DNA from: Cladorhizidae sp. MBARI D1340-BT2
Lineage: Eukaryota; Porifera; Demospongiae; Poecilosclerida; Cladorhizidae
Assembly (NCBI GenBank): GCA_028752905.1
Contig: JAQNBH010000012.1
Coordinates: forward strand, 19,681,545 to 19,745,544
Reading direction: 5' to 3'
Length of the DNA stretch: 64,000 nucleotides
The position numbers and the translations under genes are program-made. Shown here piece by piece: positions 10,717 through 24,118 of the stretch. The notes under the pieces are model-generated. The model searched no databases and was not told where the DNA came from. It saw only the letters and a program-made list of their open reading frames with translations. The first letter of the stretch is position 1, and each line of letters begins with the position of its first letter.

Positions 10717-11619
10717 CTCATTTTCCCCCCAAAAATCTTGTTATTTTACCGTAAAGCTCATAACTTTTCTACACTTTACCCCAAAAAGATAATTTTTATA
10801 TCATCGGATAGCCCTTCTAATTATCTGTCTTTTGTACGTGCCAAAATTTTGAGTACTCTAAGTATTAGCAAGTTATGCTGATTTGAAGTGGTAAGGTTTG
10901 CGATCTTTCCTGGCGTTTTCCAGTTGCCAAAGCTGTGGCCTGCCAGTGAAAAACCACTACATTTATTGATAATCTGTTGACATGTTGCAGATAAGGGCCT
11001 TCTCTATCAGTTGACAAAATCTGGGACTTTGGTCTTGTTAATTAGGGCAGTTATGAATTGTACACTTGATGCTAAACATGTTAGCTTCTTAGATTATCCA
11101 CACTTCACTGAATAGACTTGATGTATAGCTATTAAGATAGGCTCTCTAAGTGCTCTCTCTTGATACCAAACATCCATATATTCTGCACACTTCACTGTAA
11201 TGGACTTGCATGATAGGTATCTCTCAGTGTTCTCTATCTTGAGCTAAACATGTTAGCTTCATAGATTCTCCACACTTCACTGAATAGACTTGATATATAG
11301 CTCTAAAGGTAGGCCTCTCTCTGTTCTCTCTCTTGATACCAAACATCCGTATATTCTGCATACATAGAATCACAAGATAGGTTTCTCTATGTGTTCTCTA
11401 TCTTGATGCTAAACAGATTAGCTTCATAGATTCTCCACACTTCACTGTATAAACTTGATATATAGCTATTAAGATAGGTCTCTCCCTGTGCTCTCTGTTG
11501 ATATCAAACATCCATAATATTCTGCACACTTCACTGTAATGGACTTGATATGATTCGAATGATAGGTTTCATTATGTGTTCTCTATCTTGATATTTGCCC
11601 TAATTTGGTCTATATGTTT
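10717..11619 (+). repeat. Monomer M13, M class, 903 bp
   Basis: M10-like first half ('catcgg', 'gttatgctg') with private 'ttattttaccg' and 'aaagctgtgg', and an 'aacagatt' second half. Confidence 0.95.
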
Positions 11620-12501
11620 CTCATTTCCCCCCCAAAAATCTTGTTATTTTGCCGTAAAGCTCATAACTTTTCTACACTTTACCCAAAAAAGATAATTTTT
11701 ATATCACCGAATAGCCCTTCTAATTATCTGTCTTTTGTACGTGCCAAAATTTTGAGTACTCTAAGTATTAGCAAGTTATGGTGATTTGAAGTGGTAAGGT
11801 TTGCGATCTTTCCTGGCGTTTTCCAGTTGCCAAAGCGGTGGCCTGCCAGTGAAAAACCACTACATTTATTGATAATCTGTTGACATGTTGCAGATAAGGG
11901 CCTTCTCTATCAGTTGACAAAATCTGGGACTTTGGTCTTGTTAATTAGGGCAGTTATGACATGTTAGCTTCGTAGATTATCCACACTTCACTGAATAGAC
12001 TTGATGTATAGCTATTAAGATAGGACTCTCTAAGTGCTCTCTCTTGATACCAAACATCCATATATTCTGCACACTTCACTGTAATGGACTTGCATGATAG
12101 GTATCTCTCAGTGTTCTCTATCTTGAGCTAAACATGTTAGCTTCATAGATTCTCCACACTTCACTGAATAGACTTGATATATAGCTCTAAAGGTAGGCCT
12201 CTCTCTGTTCTCTCTTGATACCAAACATCCGTATATTCTGCATACATAGAATCACAAGATAGGTTTCTCTATGTGTTCTCTATCTTGATGCTAAACAGGT
12301 TAGCTTCATAGATTCTCCACACTTCACTGTATAAACTTGATATATAGCTATTAAGATAGGTCTCTCCCTGTGCTCTCTGTTGATATCAAACATCCATAAT
12401 ATTCTGCACACTTCACTGTAATGGACTTGATATGATTCGAATGATAGGTTTCATTATGTGTTCTCTATCTTGATATTTGCCCTAATTTGGTCTATATGTT
12501 T
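11620..12501 (+). repeat. Monomer M14, S class, 882 bp
   Basis: It joins an M12-like first half ('caccgaat') to the S form of the length-class site. It is the first S unit after eleven L or M units, so it marks a change of neighbourhood. Confidence 0.95.
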
Positions 12502-13406
12502 CTCATTTTTCCCCGAAAAATATTGTTATTTTGCCGTTAAGCTTATAACATTTCAACACTTTACCCAAAAAAGATAATTTTTATATCACCGGATAGCCCT
12601 TCTAATTATCTGTCTTTTGTACGTGCCAAAATTTTGAGTACTCTAAGTATTAGCAAGTTATGGTGATTTGAAGTGGTAAGGTTTGCGATCTTTCCTGGCG
12701 TTTTCCAGTTGCCAAAGCGGTGGCCTGCCAGTGAAAAACCACTACATTTATTGATAATCTGTTGACATGTTGCAGATAAGGGCCTTCTCTATCAGTTGAC
12801 AAAATCTGGGACTTTGGTCTTGTTAATTAGGGCAGTTATGAATTGTACTCTTACTTGATGCTAAACATGTTAGCTTCTTAGATTATCCACACTTCACTGA
12901 ATAGACTTGATGTATAGCTATTAAGATAGGCTCTCTAAGTGCTCTCTCTTGATACCAAACATCCATATATTCTGCACACTTCACTGTAATGGACTTGCAT
13001 GATAGGTATCTCTCAGTGTTCTCTATCTTGAGCTAAACATGTTAGCTTCATAGATTCTCCACACTTCACTGAATAGACTTGATATATAGCTCTAAAGGTA
13101 GGCCTCTCTCTGTTCTCTCTTGATACCAAACATCCGTATATTCTGCATACATAGAATCACAAGATAGGTTTCTCTATGTGTTCTCTATCTTCATGCTAAA
13201 CATGTTAGCTTCATAGATTCTCCACACTTCACTGTATAAACTTGATATATAGCTATTAAGATAGGTCTCTCCCTGTGCTCTCTGTTGATATCAAACATCC
13301 ATAATATTCTGCACACTTCACTGTAATGGACTTGATATGATTCGAATGATAGGTTTCATTATGTGTTCTCTATCTTGATATTTGCCCTAATTTGGTCTAT
13401 ATGTTT
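12502..13406 (+). repeat. Monomer M15, L class, 905 bp
   Basis: A distinctive type: tract T5 C4 G A5, 'atattgttatt', 'gccgttaagcttat' and 'atcttcatgctaaacatg' opening subrepeat 3. Sisters are M19 and M21. Confidence 0.95.
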
Positions 13407-14290
13407 CTCATTTTTCCCCCAAAAATCTTGTTATTTTGCCGTAAAGCTCATAACATTTCAACACTTTACCCAAAAAAGATAATTTTTATATCACCGGATA
13501 GCCCTTCTAATTATCTGTCTTTTGTACGTGCCAAAATTTTGAGTACTCTAAGTATTAGCAAGTTATGGTGATTTGAAGTGGTAAGGTTTGCGATCTTTCC
13601 TGGCGTTTTCCAGTTGCCAAAGCGGTGGCCTGCCAGTGAAAAACCACTACATTTATTGATAATCTGTTGACATGTTGCAGATAAGGGCCTTCTCTATCAG
13701 TTGACAAAATCTGGGACTTTGGTCTTGTTAATTAGGGCAGTTATGACATGTTAGCTTCGTAGATTATCCACACTTAACTGAATAGACTTGATGTATAGCT
13801 ATTAAGATAGGACTCTCTAAGTGCTCTCTCTTGATACCAAACATCCATATATTCTGCACACTTCACTGTAATGGACTTGCAAGATAGGTATCTCTCAGTG
13901 TTCTCTATCTTGAGCTAAACATGTTAGCTTCATAGATTCTCCACACTTCACTGAATAGACTTGATATATAGCTCTAAAGGTAGGCCTCTCTCTGTTCTCT
14001 CTCTTGATACCAAACATCCGTATATTCTGCATACATAGAATCACAAGATAGGTTTCTCTATGTGTTCTCTATCTTGATGCTAAACAGGTTAGCTTCATAG
14101 ATTCTCCACACTTCACTGTATAAACTTGATATATAGCTATTAAGATAGGTCTCTCCCTGTGCTCTCTGTTGATATCAAACATCCATAATATTCTGCACAC
14201 TTCACTGTAATGGACTTGATATGATTCGAATGATAGGTTTCATTATGTGTTCTCTATCTTGATATTTGCCCTAATTTGGTCTATATGTTT
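13407..14290 (+). repeat. Monomer M16, S class, 884 bp
   Basis: It has 'gcaagat', 'gttctctctcttg' and the private 'cacacttaactg'. It is the S partner of M15 in an L-S dimer also seen as M19-M20 and M21-M22. Confidence 0.95.
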
Positions 14291-15193
14291 CTCATTTTCC
14301 CCCCCAAAATCTTGTTATTTTGCCGTAAAGCTCATAACTTTTCTACACTTTACCCAAAAAAGATAATTTTTATATCACCGAATAGCCCTTCTAATTATCT
14401 GTCTTTTGTATGTGCCAAAATTTTGAGTACTCTAAGTATTAGCAAGTTATGGTGATTTGAAGTGGTAAGGTTTGCGATCTTTCCTGGCGTTTTCCAGTTG
14501 CCAAAGCGGTGGCCTGCCAGTGAAAAACCACTATATTGATAATCTGTTGACATGTTGCAGATAAGGGCCTTCTCTATCAGTTGACAAAATCTGGGACTTT
14601 GGTCTTGTTAATTAGGGCAGTTATGAATTGTACTCTTACTTGATGCTAAACATGTTAGCTTCTTAGAGTATCCACACTTCACTGAATAGACTTGATGTAT
14701 AGCTATTAAGATAGGCTCTCTAAGTGCTCTCTCTTGATACCAAACATCCATATATTCTGCACACTTCACTGTAATGGACTTGCATGATAGGTATCTCTCA
14801 GTGTTCTCTATCTTGAGCTAAACATGTTAGCTTCATAGATTCTCCACACTTCACTGAATAGACTTGATATATAGCTCTAAAGGTAGGCCTCTCTCTGTTC
14901 TCTCTCTTGATACCAAACATCCGTATATTCTGCATACATAGAATCACAAGATAGGTTTCTCTATGTGTTCTCTATCTTGATGCTAAACAGATTAGCTTCA
15001 TAGATTCTCCACACTTCACTGTATAAACTTGATATATAGCTATTAAGATAGGTCTCTCCCTGTGCTCTCTGTTGATATCAAACATCCATAATATTCTGCA
15101 CACTTCACTGTAATGGACTTGATATGATTCGAATGATAGGTTTCATTATGTGTTCTCTATCTTGATATTTGCTCTAATTTGGTCTATATGTTT
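14291..15193 (+). repeat. Monomer M17, L class, 903 bp, chimeric
   Basis: The first half shares the 4-bp deletion 'ccactatattgat' and 'caccgaat' with M23. The second half shares 'agagtatcc' and 'atttgctctaattt' with M24. A private change is 'gtatgtgcc'. Confidence 0.95.
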
Positions 15194-16058
15194 CTCATTT
15201 CCCCCCCCAAAATCTTGTTATTTTGCCGTAAAGCTCATAACTTTACTACACTTTACCCAAAAAAGATAATTTTTATATCACCGAATAGCCCTTCTAATTA
15301 TCTGTCTTTTGTACGTGCCAAAATTTTGTAACTTTGCGATCTTTCCTGGCGTTTTCCAGTTGCCAAAGCGGTGGCCTGCCAGTGAAAAACCACTACATTT
15401 ATTGATAATCTGTTGACATGTTGCAGATAAGGGCCTTCTCTATCAGTTGACAAAATCTGGGACTTTGGTCTTGTTAATTAGGGCAGTTATGAATTGTACT
15501 CTTACTTGATGCTAAACATGTTAGCTTCTTAGATTATCCACACTTCACTGAATAGACTTGATGTATAGCTATTAAGATAGGACTCTCTAAGTGCTCTCTC
15601 TTGATACCAAACATCCATATATTCTGCACACTTCACTGTAATGGACTTGCATGATAGGTATCTCTCAGTGTTCTCTATCTTGAGCTAAACATGTTAGCTT
15701 CATAGATTCTCCACACTTCACTGAATAGACTTGATATATAGCTCTAAAGGTAGGCCTCTCTCTGTTCTCTCTTGATACCAAACATCCGTATATTCTGCAT
15801 ACATAGAATCACAAGATAGGTTTCTCTATGTGTTCTCTATCTTGATGCTAAACAGGTTAGCTTCATAGATTCTCCACACTTCACTGTATAAACTTGATAT
15901 ATAGCTATTAAGATAGGTCTCTCCCTGTGCTCTCTGTTGATATCAAACATCCATAATATTCAGCACACTTCACTGTAATGGACTTGATATGATTCGAATG
16001 ATAGGTTTCATTATGTGTTCTCTATCTTGATATTTGCCCTAATTTGGTCTATATGTTT
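15194..16058 (+). repeat. Monomer M18, L class, 865 bp with 41-bp net deletion
   Basis: It has a C8 tract, 'tttactacac', 'caccgaat', and a deletion in part 1 that removes the 'gagtactctaag' region. It ends with 'attcagcacac', shared with M20 only. Confidence 0.95.
15329..15333 (+). other. Joint of the 41-bp net deletion in M18
   Basis: Between 'aaattttg' and 'ttgcgatc' other units have 46 bp; M18 has only 'taact'. There is no long direct repeat at the ends, so this looks like end joining with short filler rather than repeat pairing. Confidence 0.9.
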
Positions 16059-16963
16059 CTCATTTTTCCCCGAAAAATATTGTTATTTTGCCGTTAAGCT
16101 TATAACATTTCAACACTTTACCCAAAAAAGATAATTTTTATATCACCGGATAGCCCTTCTAATTATCTGTCTTTTGTACGTGCCAAAATTTTGAGTACTC
16201 TAAGTATTAGCAAGTTATGGTGATTTGAAGTGGTAAGGTTTGCGATCTTTCCTGGCGTTTTCCAGTTGCCAAAGCGGTGGCCTGCCAGTGAAAAACCACT
16301 ACATTTATTGATAATCTGTTGACATGTTGCAGATAAGGGCCTTCTCTATCAGTTGACAAAATCTGGGACTTTGGTCTTGTTAATTAGGGCAGTTATGAAT
16401 TGTACTCTTACTTGATGCTAAACATGTTAGCTTCTTAGATTATCCACACTTCACTGAATAGACTTGATGTATAGCTATTAAGATAGGCTCTCTAAGTGCT
16501 CTCTCTTGATACCAAACATCCATATATTCTGCACACTTCACTGTAATGGACTTGCATGATAGGTATCTCTCAGTGTTCTCTATCTTGAGCTAAACATGTT
16601 AGCTTCATAGATTCTCCACACTTCACTGAATAGACTTGATATATAGCTCTAAAGGTAGGCCTCTCTCTGTTCTCTCTTGATACCAAACATCCGTATATTC
16701 TGCATACATAGAATCACAAGATAGGTTTCTCTATGTGTTCTCTATCTTCATGCTAAACATGTTAGCTTCATAGATTCTCCACACTTCACTGTATAAACTT
16801 GATATATAGCTATTAAGATAGGTCTCTCCCTGTGCTCTCTGTTGATATCAAACATCCATAATATTCTGCACACTTCACTGTAATGGACTTGATATGATTC
16901 GAATGATAGGTTTCATTATGTGTTCTCTATCTTGATATTTGCCCTAATTTGGTCTATATGTTT
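16059..16963 (+). repeat. Monomer M19, L class, 905 bp
   Basis: Sister of M15 and M21: 'gttaagcttat' and 'atcttcatgctaaacatg'. First unit of an L-S dimer. Confidence 0.95.
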
Positions 16964-17846
16964 CTCATTTTTCCCCCAAAAATCTTGTTATTTTGCCGTA
17001 AAGCTCATAACATTTCAACACTTTACCCAAAAAAGATAATTTTTATATCACCGGATAGCCCTTCTAATTATCTGTCTTTTGTACGTGCCAAAATTTTGAG
17101 TACTCTAAGTATTAGCAAGTTATGGTGATTTGAAGTGGTAAGGTTTGCGATCTTTCCTGGCGTTTTCCAGTTGCCAAAGCGGTGGCCTGCCAGTGAAAAA
17201 CCACTACATTTATTGATAATCTGTTGACATGTTGCAGATAAGGGCCTTCTCTATCAGTTGACAAAATCTGGGACTTTGGTCTTGTTAATTAGGGCAGTTA
17301 TGACATGTTAGCTTCGTAGATTATCCACACTTCACTGAATAGACTTGATGTATAGCTATTAAGATAGGACTCTCTAAGTGCTCTCTCTTGATACCAAACA
17401 TCCATATATTCTGCACACTTCACTGTAATTGGACTTGCAAGATAGGTATCTCTCAGTGTTCTCTATCTTGAGCTAAACATGTTAGCTTCATAGATTCTCC
17501 ACACTTCACTGAATAGACTTGATATATAGCTCTAAAGGTAGGCCTCTCTCTGTTCTCTCTTGATACCAAACATCCGTATATTCTGCATACATAGAATCAC
17601 AAGATAGGTTTCTCTATGTGTTCTCTATCTTGATGCTAAACAGGTTAGCTTCATAGATTCTCCACACTTCACTGTATAAACTTGATATATAGCTATTAAG
17701 ATAGGTCTCTCCCTGTGCTCTCTGTTGATATCAAACATCCATAATATTCAGCACACTTCACTGTAATGGACTTGATATGATTCGAATGATAGGTTTCATT
17801 ATGTGTTCTCTATCTTGATATTTGCCCTAATTTGGTCTATATGTTT
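16964..17846 (+). repeat. Monomer M20, S class, 883 bp
   Basis: It has a private 1-bp insertion giving 'gtaattggacttgcaag', 'gttctctcttg', and the 'attcagcacac' end shared with M18. Confidence 0.95.
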
Positions 17847-18751
17847 CTCATTTTTCCCCGAAAAATATTGTTATTTTGCCGTTAAGCTTATAACATTTCA
17901 ACACTTTACCCAAAAAGGATAATTTTTATATCACCGGATAGCCCTTCTAATTATCTGTCTTTTGTACGTGCCAAAATTTTGAGTACTCTAAGTATTAGCA
18001 AGTTATGGTGATTTGAAGTGGTAAGGTTTGCGATCTTTCCTGGCGTTTTCCAGTTGCCAAAGCGGTGGCCTGCCAGTGAAAAACCACTACATTTATTGAT
18101 AATCTGTTGACATGTTGCAGATAAGGGCCTTCTCTATCAGTTGACAAAATCTGGGACTTTGGTCTTGTTAATTAGGGCAGTTATGAATTGTACTCTTACT
18201 TGATGCTAAACATGTTAGCTTCTTAGATTATCCACACTTCACTGAATAGACTTGATGTATAGCTATTAAGATAGGCTCTCTAAGTGCTCTCTCTTGATAC
18301 CAAACATCCATATATTCTGCACACTTCACTGTAATGGACTTGCATGATAGGTATCTCTCAGTGTTCTCTATCTTGAGCTAAACATGTTAGCTTCATAGAT
18401 TCTCCACACTTCACTGAATAGACTTGATATATAGCTCTAAAGGTAGGCCTCTCTCTGTTCTCTCTTGATACCAAACATCCGTATATTCTGCATACATAGA
18501 ATCACAAGATAGGTTTCTCTATGTGTTCTCTATCTTCATGCTAAACATGTTAGCTTCATAGATTCTCCACACTTCACTGTATAAACTTGATATATAGCTA
18601 TTAAGATAGGTCTCTCCCTGTGCTCTCTGTTGATATCAAACATCCATAATATTCTGCACACTTCACTGTAATGGACTTGATATGATTCGAATGATAGGTT
18701 TCATTATGTGTTCTCTATCTTGATATTTGCCCTAATTTGGTCTATATGTTT
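17847..18751 (+). repeat. Monomer M21, L class, 905 bp
   Basis: Third copy of the M15 type, with the private 'cccaaaaaggat'. Confidence 0.95.
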
Positions 18752-19633
18752 CTCATTTTCCCCCCAAAAATCTTGTTATTTTGCCGTAAAGCTCATAACA
18801 TTTCAACACTTTACCCAAAAAAGATAATTTTTATATCACCGGATAGCCCTTCTAATTATCTGTCTTTTGTACGTGCCAAAATTTTGAGTACTCTAAGTAT
18901 TAGCAAGTTATGGTGATTTGAAGTGGTAAGGTTTGCGATCTTTCCTGGCGTTTTCCAGTTGCCAAAGCGGTGGCCTGCCAGTGAAAAACCACTACATTTA
19001 TTGATAATCTGTTGACATGTTGCAGATAAGGGCCTTCTCTATCAGTTGACAAAATCTGGGACTTTGGTCTTGTTAATTAGGGCAGTTATGACATGTTAGC
19101 TTCGTAGATTATCCACACTTCACTGAATAGACTTGATGTATAGCTATTAAGATAGGACTCTCTAAGTGCTCTCTCTTGATACCAAACATCCATATATTCT
19201 GCACACTTCACTGTAATGGACTTGCAAGATAGGTATCTCTCAGTGTTCTCTATCTTGAGCTAAACATGTTAGCTTCATAGATTCTCCACACTTCACTGAA
19301 TAGACTTGATATATAGCTCTAAAGGTAGGCCTCTCTCTGTTCTCTCTTGATACCAAACATCCGTATATTCTGCATACATAGAATCACAAGATAGGTTTCT
19401 CTATGTGTTCTCTATCTTGATGCTAAACAGGTTAGCTTCATAGATTCTCCACACTTCACTGTATAAACTTGATATATAGCTATTAAGATAGGTCTCTCCC
19501 TGTGCTCTCTGTTGATATCAAACATCCATAATATTCTGCACACTTCACTGTAATGGACTTGATATGATTCGAATGATAGGTTTCATTATGTGTTCTCTAT
19601 CTTGATATTTGCCCTAATTTGGTCTATATGTTT
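18752..19633 (+). repeat. Monomer M22, S class, 882 bp
   Basis: S partner of M21 with 'gcaagat' and 'gttctctcttg'; corresponds to M16 and M20. Confidence 0.95.
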
Positions 19634-20536
19634 CTCATTTCCCCCCCCAAAATCTTGTTATTTTGCCGTAAAGCTCATAACTTTTCTACACTTTACCCAA
19701 AAAAGATAATTTTTATATCACCGAATAGCCCTTCTAATTATCTGTCTTTTGTACGTGCCAAAATTTTGAGTACTCTAAGTATTAGCAAGTTATGGTGATT
19801 TGAAGTGGTAAGGTTTGCGATCTTTCCTGGCGTTTTCCAGTTGCCAAAGCGGTGGCCTGCCAGTGAAAAACCACTATATTGATAATCTGTTGACATGTTG
19901 CAGATAAGGGCCTTCTCTATCAGTTGACAAAATCTGGGACTTTGGTCTTGTTAATTAGGGCAGTTATGAATTGTACTCTTACTTGATGCTAAACATGTTA
20001 GCTTCTTAGATTATCCACACTTCACTGAATAGACTTGATGTATAGCTATTAAGATAGGCTCTCTAAGTGCTCTCTCTTGATACCAAACATCCATATATTC
20101 TGCACACTCCACTGTAATGGACTTGCATGATAGGTATCTCTCAGTGTTCTCTATCTTGAGCTAAACATGTTAGCTTCATAGATTCTCCACACTTCACTGA
20201 ATAGACTTGATATATAGCTCTAAAGGTAGGCCTCTCTCTGTTCTCTCTCTTGATACCAAACATCCGTATATTCTGCATACATAGAATCACAAGATAGGTT
20301 TCTCTATGTGTTCTCTATCTTGATGCTAAACAGATTAGCTTCATAGATTCTCCACACTTCACTGTATAAACTTGATATATAGCTATTAAGATAGGTCTCT
20401 CCCTGTGCTCTCTGTTGATATCAAACATCCATAATATTCTGCACACTTCACTGTAATGGACTTGATATGATTCGAATGATAGGTTTCATTATGTGTTCTC
20501 TATCTTGATATTTGCCCTAATTTGGTCTATATGTTT
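19634..20536 (+). repeat. Monomer M23, L class, 903 bp
   Basis: It has a C8 tract, 'caccgaat' and the 4-bp deletion 'ccactatattgat' shared with M17. A private change is 'cacactccactg'. Confidence 0.95.
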
Positions 20537-21439
20537 CTCATTTTCCCCCCAAAAATCTTGTTATTTTGCCGTAAAGCTCATAACTTTTCTACACTTTACC
20601 CCAAAAAGATAATTTTTATATCATCGGATAGCCCTTCTAATTATCTGTCTTTTGTACGTGCCAAAATTTTGAGTACTCTAAGTATTAGCAAGTTATGCTG
20701 ATTTGAAGTGGTAAGGTTTGCGATCTTTCCTGGCGTTTTCCAGTTGCCAAAGCGGTGGCCTGCCAGTGAAAAACCACTACATTTATTGATAATCTGTTGA
20801 CATGTTGCAGATAAGGGCCTTCTCTATCAGTTGACAAAATCTGGGACTTTGGTCTTGTTAATTAGGGCAGTTATGAATTGTACACTTGATGCTAAACATG
20901 TTAGCTTCTTAGAGTATCCACACTTCACTGAATAGACTTGATGTATAGCTATTAAGATAGGCTCTCTAAGTGCTCTCTCTTGATACCAAACATCCATATA
21001 TTCTGCACACTTCACTGTAATGGACTTGCATGATAGGTATCTCTCAGTGTTCTCTATCTTGAGCTAAACATGTTAGCTTCATAGATTCTCCACACTTCAC
21101 TGAATAGACTTGATATATAGCTCTAAAGGTAGGCCTCTCTCTGTTCTCTCTCTTGATACCAAACATCCGTATATTCTGCATACATAGAATCACAAGATAG
21201 GTTTCTCTATGTGTTCTCTATCTTGATGCTAAACAGATTAGCTTCATAGATTCTCCACACTTCACTGTATAAACTTGATATATAGCTATTAAGATAGGTC
21301 TCTCCCTGTGCTCTCTGTTGATATCAAACATCCATAATATTCTGCACACTTCACTGTAATGGACTTGATATGATTCGAATGATAGGTTTCATTATGTGTT
21401 CTCTATCTTGATATTTGCTCTAATTTGGTCTATATGTTT
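20537..21439 (+). repeat. Monomer M24, M class, 903 bp
   Basis: M13-like first half ('catcgg', 'gttatgctg'). It carries 'agagtatcc' (T to G at 20914) and 'atttgctctaattt', both shared with M17. It is the last M-class unit in the window. Confidence 0.95.
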
Positions 21440-22345
21440 CTCATTTCCCCCCCCAAAATCTTGTTATTTTGCCGTAAAGCTCATAACTTTTCTACACTTT
21501 ACCCAAAAAAGATAATTTTTATATCACCGATTAGCCCTTCTAATTATCTGTCTTTTGTACGTGCCAAAATTTTGAGTACTCTAAGTATTAGCAAGTTATG
21601 GTGATTTGAAGTGGTAAGGTTTGCGATCTTTCCTGGCGTTTTCCAGTTGCCAAAGCGGTGGCCTGCCAGTGAAAAACCACTACATTTATTGATAATCTGT
21701 TGACATGTTGCAGATAAGGGCCTTCTCTATCAGTTGACAAAATCTGGGACTTTGGTCTTGTTAATTAGGGCAGTTATGAATTGTACTCTTACTTGATGCT
21801 AAACATGTTAGCTTCTTAGATTATCCACACTTCACTGAATAGACTTGATGTATAGCTATTAAGATAGGACTCTCTAAGTGCTCTCTCTTGATACCAAACA
21901 TCCATATATTCTGCACACTTCACTGTAATGGACTTGCATGATAGGTATCTCTCAGTGTTCTCTATCTTGAGCTAAACATGTTAGCTTCATAGATTCTCCA
22001 CACTTCACTGAATAGACTTGATATATAGCTCTAAAGGTAGGCCTCTCTCTGTTCTCTCTTGATACCAAACATCCGTATATTCTGCATACATAGAATCACA
22101 AGATAGGTTTCTCTATGTGTTCTCTATCTTGATGCTAAACAGGTTAGCTTCATAGATTCTCCACACTTCACTGTATAAACTTGATATATAGCTATTAAGA
22201 TAGGTCTCTCCCTGTGCTCTCTGTTGATATCAAACATCCATAATATTCTGCACACTTCACTGTAATGGACTTGATATGATTCGAATGATAGGTTTCATTA
22301 TGTGTTCTCTATCTTGATATTTGCCCTAATTTGGTCTATATGTTT
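21440..22345 (+). repeat. Monomer M25, L class, 906 bp
   Basis: It has a C8 tract, the private 'caccgatt', 'aggactctct' and 'aacaggtt'. After it, L units become rare. Confidence 0.95.
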
Positions 22346-23233
22346 CTCATTTTTCCCCCAAAAATCTTGTTATTTTGCCGTAAAGCTCATAACATTTCAA
22401 CACTTTACCCAAAAAAGATAATTTTTATATCACCGGATAGCCCTTCTAATTATCTGTCTTTTGTACGTGCCAAAATTTTGAGTACTCTAAGTATTAGCAA
22501 GTTATGGTGATTTGAAGTGGTAAGGTTTGCGATCTTTCCTGGAGTTTTCCAGTTGCCAAAGCGGTGGCCTGCCAGTGAAAAACCACTACATTTATTGATA
22601 ATCTGTTGACATGTTGCAGATAAGGGCCTTCTCTATCAGTTGACAAAATCTGGGACTTTGGTCTTGTTAATTAGGGCAGTTATGACATGTTAGCTTCGTA
22701 GATTATCCACACTTCACTGAATAGACTTGATGTATAGCTATTAAGATAGGACTCTCTAAGTGCTCTCTCTTGATACCAAACATCCATATATTCTGCACAC
22801 TTCACTGTAATGGACTTGCAAGATAGGTATCTCTCAGTGTTCTCTATCTTGAGCTAAACATGTTAGCTTCATAGATTCTCCACACTTCACTGAATAGACT
22901 TGATATAATTATAGCTCTAAAGGTAGGCCTCTCTCTGTTCTCTCTCTTGATACCAAACATCCGTATATTCTGCATACATAGAATCACAAGATAGGTTTCT
23001 CTATGTGTTCTGTATCTTGATGCTAAACAGGTTAGCTTCATAGATTCTCCACACTTCACTGTATAAACTTGATATATAGCTATTAAGATAGATCTCTCCC
23101 TGTGCTCTCTGTTGATATCAAACATCCATAATATTCTGCACACTTCACTGTAATGGACTTGATATGATTCGAATGATAGGTTTCATTATGTGTTCTCTAT
23201 CTTGATATTTGCCCTAATTTGGTCTATATGTTT
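22346..23233 (+). repeat. Monomer M26, S class, 888 bp
   Basis: First carrier of the 4-bp insertion 'gatataattatagc' (about 22907-22910). Private changes are 'ctggagtttt' and 'gttctgtatcttg' (C to G at 23012); 'aagatagatctc' is shared with M28. Confidence 0.95.
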
Positions 23234-24118
23234 CTCATTTCCCCCCCCAAAATCTTGTTATTTTGCCGTAAAGCTCATAACTTTTCTACACTTTACCCAA
23301 AAAAGAAATTTTATTATATCACCGGATAGCCCTTCTAATTATCTGTCTTTTGTACGTGCCAAAATTTTGAGTACTCTAAGTATTAGCAAGTTATGGTGAT
23401 TTGAAGTGGTAAGGTTTGCGTTCTTTCCTGGCGTTTTCCAGTTGCCAAAGCGGTGGCCTGCCAGTGAAAAACCACTACATTTATTGATAATCTGTTGACA
23501 TGTTGCAGATAAGGGCCTTCTCTATCAGTTGACAAAATCTGGGACTTTGGTCTTGTTAATTAGGGCAGTTATGACATGTTAGCTTCGTAGATTATCCACA
23601 CTTCACTGAATAGACTTGATGTATAGCTATTAAGATAGGACTCTCTAAGTGCTCTCTCTTGATACCAAACATCCATATATTCTGCACACTTCACTGTAAT
23701 GGACTTGCAAGATAGGTATCTCTCAGTGTTCTCTATCTTGAGCTAAACATGTTAGCTTCATAGATTCTCCACACTTCACTGAATAGACTTGATATATAGC
23801 TCTAAAGGTAGGCCTCTCTCTGTTCTCTCTCTTGATACCAAACATCCGTATATTCTGCATACATAGAATCACAAGATAGGTTTCTCTATGTGTTCTCTAT
23901 CTTGATGCTAAACAGGTTAGCTTCATAGATTCTCCACACTTCACTGTATAAACTTGATATATAGCTATTAAGATAGGTCTCTCCCTGTGCTCTCTGTTGA
24001 TATCAAACATCCATAATATTCTGCACACTTCACTGTAATGGACTTGATATGATTCGAATGATAGGTTTCATTATGTGTTCTCTATCTTGATATTTGCCCT
24101 AATTTGGTCTATATGTTT
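23234..24118 (+). repeat. Monomer M27, S class, 885 bp
   Basis: Private 'aaagaaattttattatatc' (+1 bp) removes a stop codon present in other copies, and 'gcgttctttcc' is also private. It has 'gcaagat' and 'gttctctctcttg'. Confidence 0.95.

Larger units (their letters stand above)
12502..14290 (+). repeat. L-S dimer, copy 1 (M15-M16)
   Basis: An L unit with 'gttaagcttat' and 'atcttcatg', followed by an S unit. Total 1,789 bp. Confidence 0.85.
16059..17846 (+). repeat. L-S dimer, copy 2 (M19-M20)
   Basis: 1,788 bp, directly adjacent to copy 3. Its S unit carries the 1-bp insertion 'gtaattgg'. Confidence 0.85.
17847..19633 (+). repeat. L-S dimer, copy 3 (M21-M22)
   Basis: 1,787 bp. It is followed by M23, which matches M17 after copy 1, so M15-M17 and M21-M23 correspond over three units. 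Confidence 0.85.

Noticed and set aside
20827..21015. 62-codon open frame on the - strand
   Set aside because: It lies inside satellite unit M24 and is open only because T to G at 20914 changes a stop codon (TAA on the - strand) found in sister units. It is neither conserved nor a known protein.
22844..23143. 99-codon open frame on the - strand
   Set aside because: It is confined to M26. The C to G change at 23012 removes a TAG stop present in other copies, and the 4-bp insertion keeps the frame open. The translation is low-quality repeat sequence repeating itself between subrepeats.
23190..23399. 69-codon open frame on the + strand
   Set aside because: It runs from the end of M26 through the C8 tract into M27 and is open only because M27 has 'aaagaaattttatt' where other units have a TAA stop. 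No counterpart is open in other monomers.
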